Source: a bacterium
GTDB taxonomy: Bacteria; Bacteroidota; Ignavibacteria; Kapaibacteriales; Kapaibacteriaceae
Assembly: GCA_020050895.1 (NCBI GenBank)
Contig: JAGVJW010000113.1
Coordinates: 1 to 6,183, forward strand
DNA: 6,183 nucleotides
Direction: 5' to 3'
Part shown: positions 5,791 through 6,183 of the stretch, one piece after another
Numbering within the stretch: the stretch's first letter is position 1
Layout: every line of letters starts with the position of its first letter
Notes under the pieces: model-generated
Seen by the model: only the letters and a program-made list of their open reading frames with translations
What the model was told of the DNA's origin: nothing
Database searches by the model: none
Translations under genes and position numbers: made by a program

Positions 5791-6183
5791 ATGGCAGTTA
5801 CCGAACCTCAGAAAATTATTTTTAGCATGGTGGGAGTTGGCAAGATTTTTAAGCCAAACCGACAAGTGCTACGCGACATTTATTTAAGCTTCTTTTACGG
5901 GGCGAAAATTGGAGTTCTTGGCCTTAACGGGTCTGGAAAATCAACGCTTCTGAAAATAATTGCAGGTATCGACGATGAATATGTTGGGCAGATAACAGCC
6001 AACAAGGATATCACATTCGGATACTTGCCACAGGAACCTGAGCTTGACCCATCAAAAACCGTAAAAGAAGTTGTTGAGGAAGGGGCGGCAGAAGCCGTCA
6101 ATTTAGTAAAGGAATATAATAACGTCAGCGAGAAATTTGCTGATCCCGATGCCGACTTCGACAAGTTGATGGAACAGCAATCA
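5791..6183 (+). CDS. ettA: ABC-F translation factor, EttA-like (energy-dependent translational throttle A), N-terminal 131 residues
   Basis: The frame is open from the ATG at 5791 to the window end, giving 131 residues of a protein that is about 555 residues in full. It follows the start of E. coli EttA (YjjK) closely: a VGKI/VGKV segment near residues 16-19, SFF-GAKIGVLGLNG-GKSTLL with the Walker A motif GLNGSGKST at residues 44-52, AGID, GYLPQEP-L-P--TV, and ADPDADFDKL in the region leading into the Arm domain. EttA is a soluble ATPase with two ABC domains that binds the ribosomal E site and gates entry into elongation according to the ATP/ADP level. The conserved DPDADFDKL makes EttA more likely than other ABC-F members (Uup, YbiT, YheS or resistance types), although the second ABC domain and the linker are outside the window. 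There is no Shine-Dalgarno; the leader is AT-rich (TTTTTAAAT), as is common for Bacteroidota starts. It is transcribed away from the PAP2-like gene. Confidence 0.93.
   Translation, partial: MAVTEPQKIIFSMVGVGKIFKPNRQVLRDIYLSFFYGAKIGVLGLNGSGKSTLLKIIAGIDDEYVGQITANKDITFGYLPQEPELDPSKTVKEVVEEGAAEAVNLVKEYNNVSEKFADPDADFDKLMEQQS

Noticed and set aside
5895..6164. Minus-strand open frame of 89 codons
   Set aside because: It is antisense to the highly conserved EttA N-terminal domain and has a low-complexity Ser/Thr-rich product.
1..6183. CRISPR arrays, insertion sequences, tRNA or rRNA genes, defence or toxin-antitoxin modules
   Set aside because: Nothing supports any of these: no regular direct repeats, no transposase, no cloverleaf-like sequence, and the gaps between genes are at most 69 bases.

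Overview
The window looks like ordinary chromosome from a Gram-negative member of the Bacteroidota/Chlorobi/Kapabacteria (FCB) group. The main pointers are a 1274-residue exported protein that ends in a type IX secretion (T9SS) sorting domain, the PNGase F, LamG and jelly-roll modules typical of secreted proteins in that group, gene starts with weak or no Shine-Dalgarno, and one TAnnTTTG box of the Bacteroidota -7 type. Base composition by eye is moderate, in the mid-40s percent GC. No species can be named from this alone.

Layout: (1) 1-198, the 3' end of a short-chain dehydrogenase/reductase gene. (2) 268-4092, a large secreted PNGase F-related multidomain protein whose first catalytic half is interrupted by about 500 extra residues, including a LamG-like lectin domain. 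(3) 4124-5101, a ureohydrolase best called formimidoylglutamase (HutG). (4) 5108-5731 on the minus strand, a six-helix membrane protein of the PAP2_C/sphingomyelin-synthase-like family, convergent with hutG and only 6 bp from it. (5) 5791-6183, the 5' end of an ABC-F translation factor gene closely resembling ettA, divergent from the membrane-protein gene across a short AT-rich gap that holds a candidate promoter. Coding density is very high. No gene-free stretch exceeds about 70 bases, and no RNA gene, insertion sequence, CRISPR array or convincing terminator was seen.

The first three genes lie on the same strand with gaps of 69 and 31 bases and could be co-transcribed, but their functions do not form one recognisable pathway. 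A loose shared theme for the second and third genes is hydrolysis of C-N bonds (glycan-asparagine amide; formimidoyl-glutamate), which is only suggestive. The most interesting item is the PNGase F-related protein. It keeps the catalytic Asp and Glu, the active-site Arg and all six disulfide cysteines of PNGase F, but appears to lack the second active-site Glu and the Arg next to the catalytic Asp, and it carries a large lectin-containing insertion between two strands of the catalytic domain. No defence system or wholly new gene system was found.
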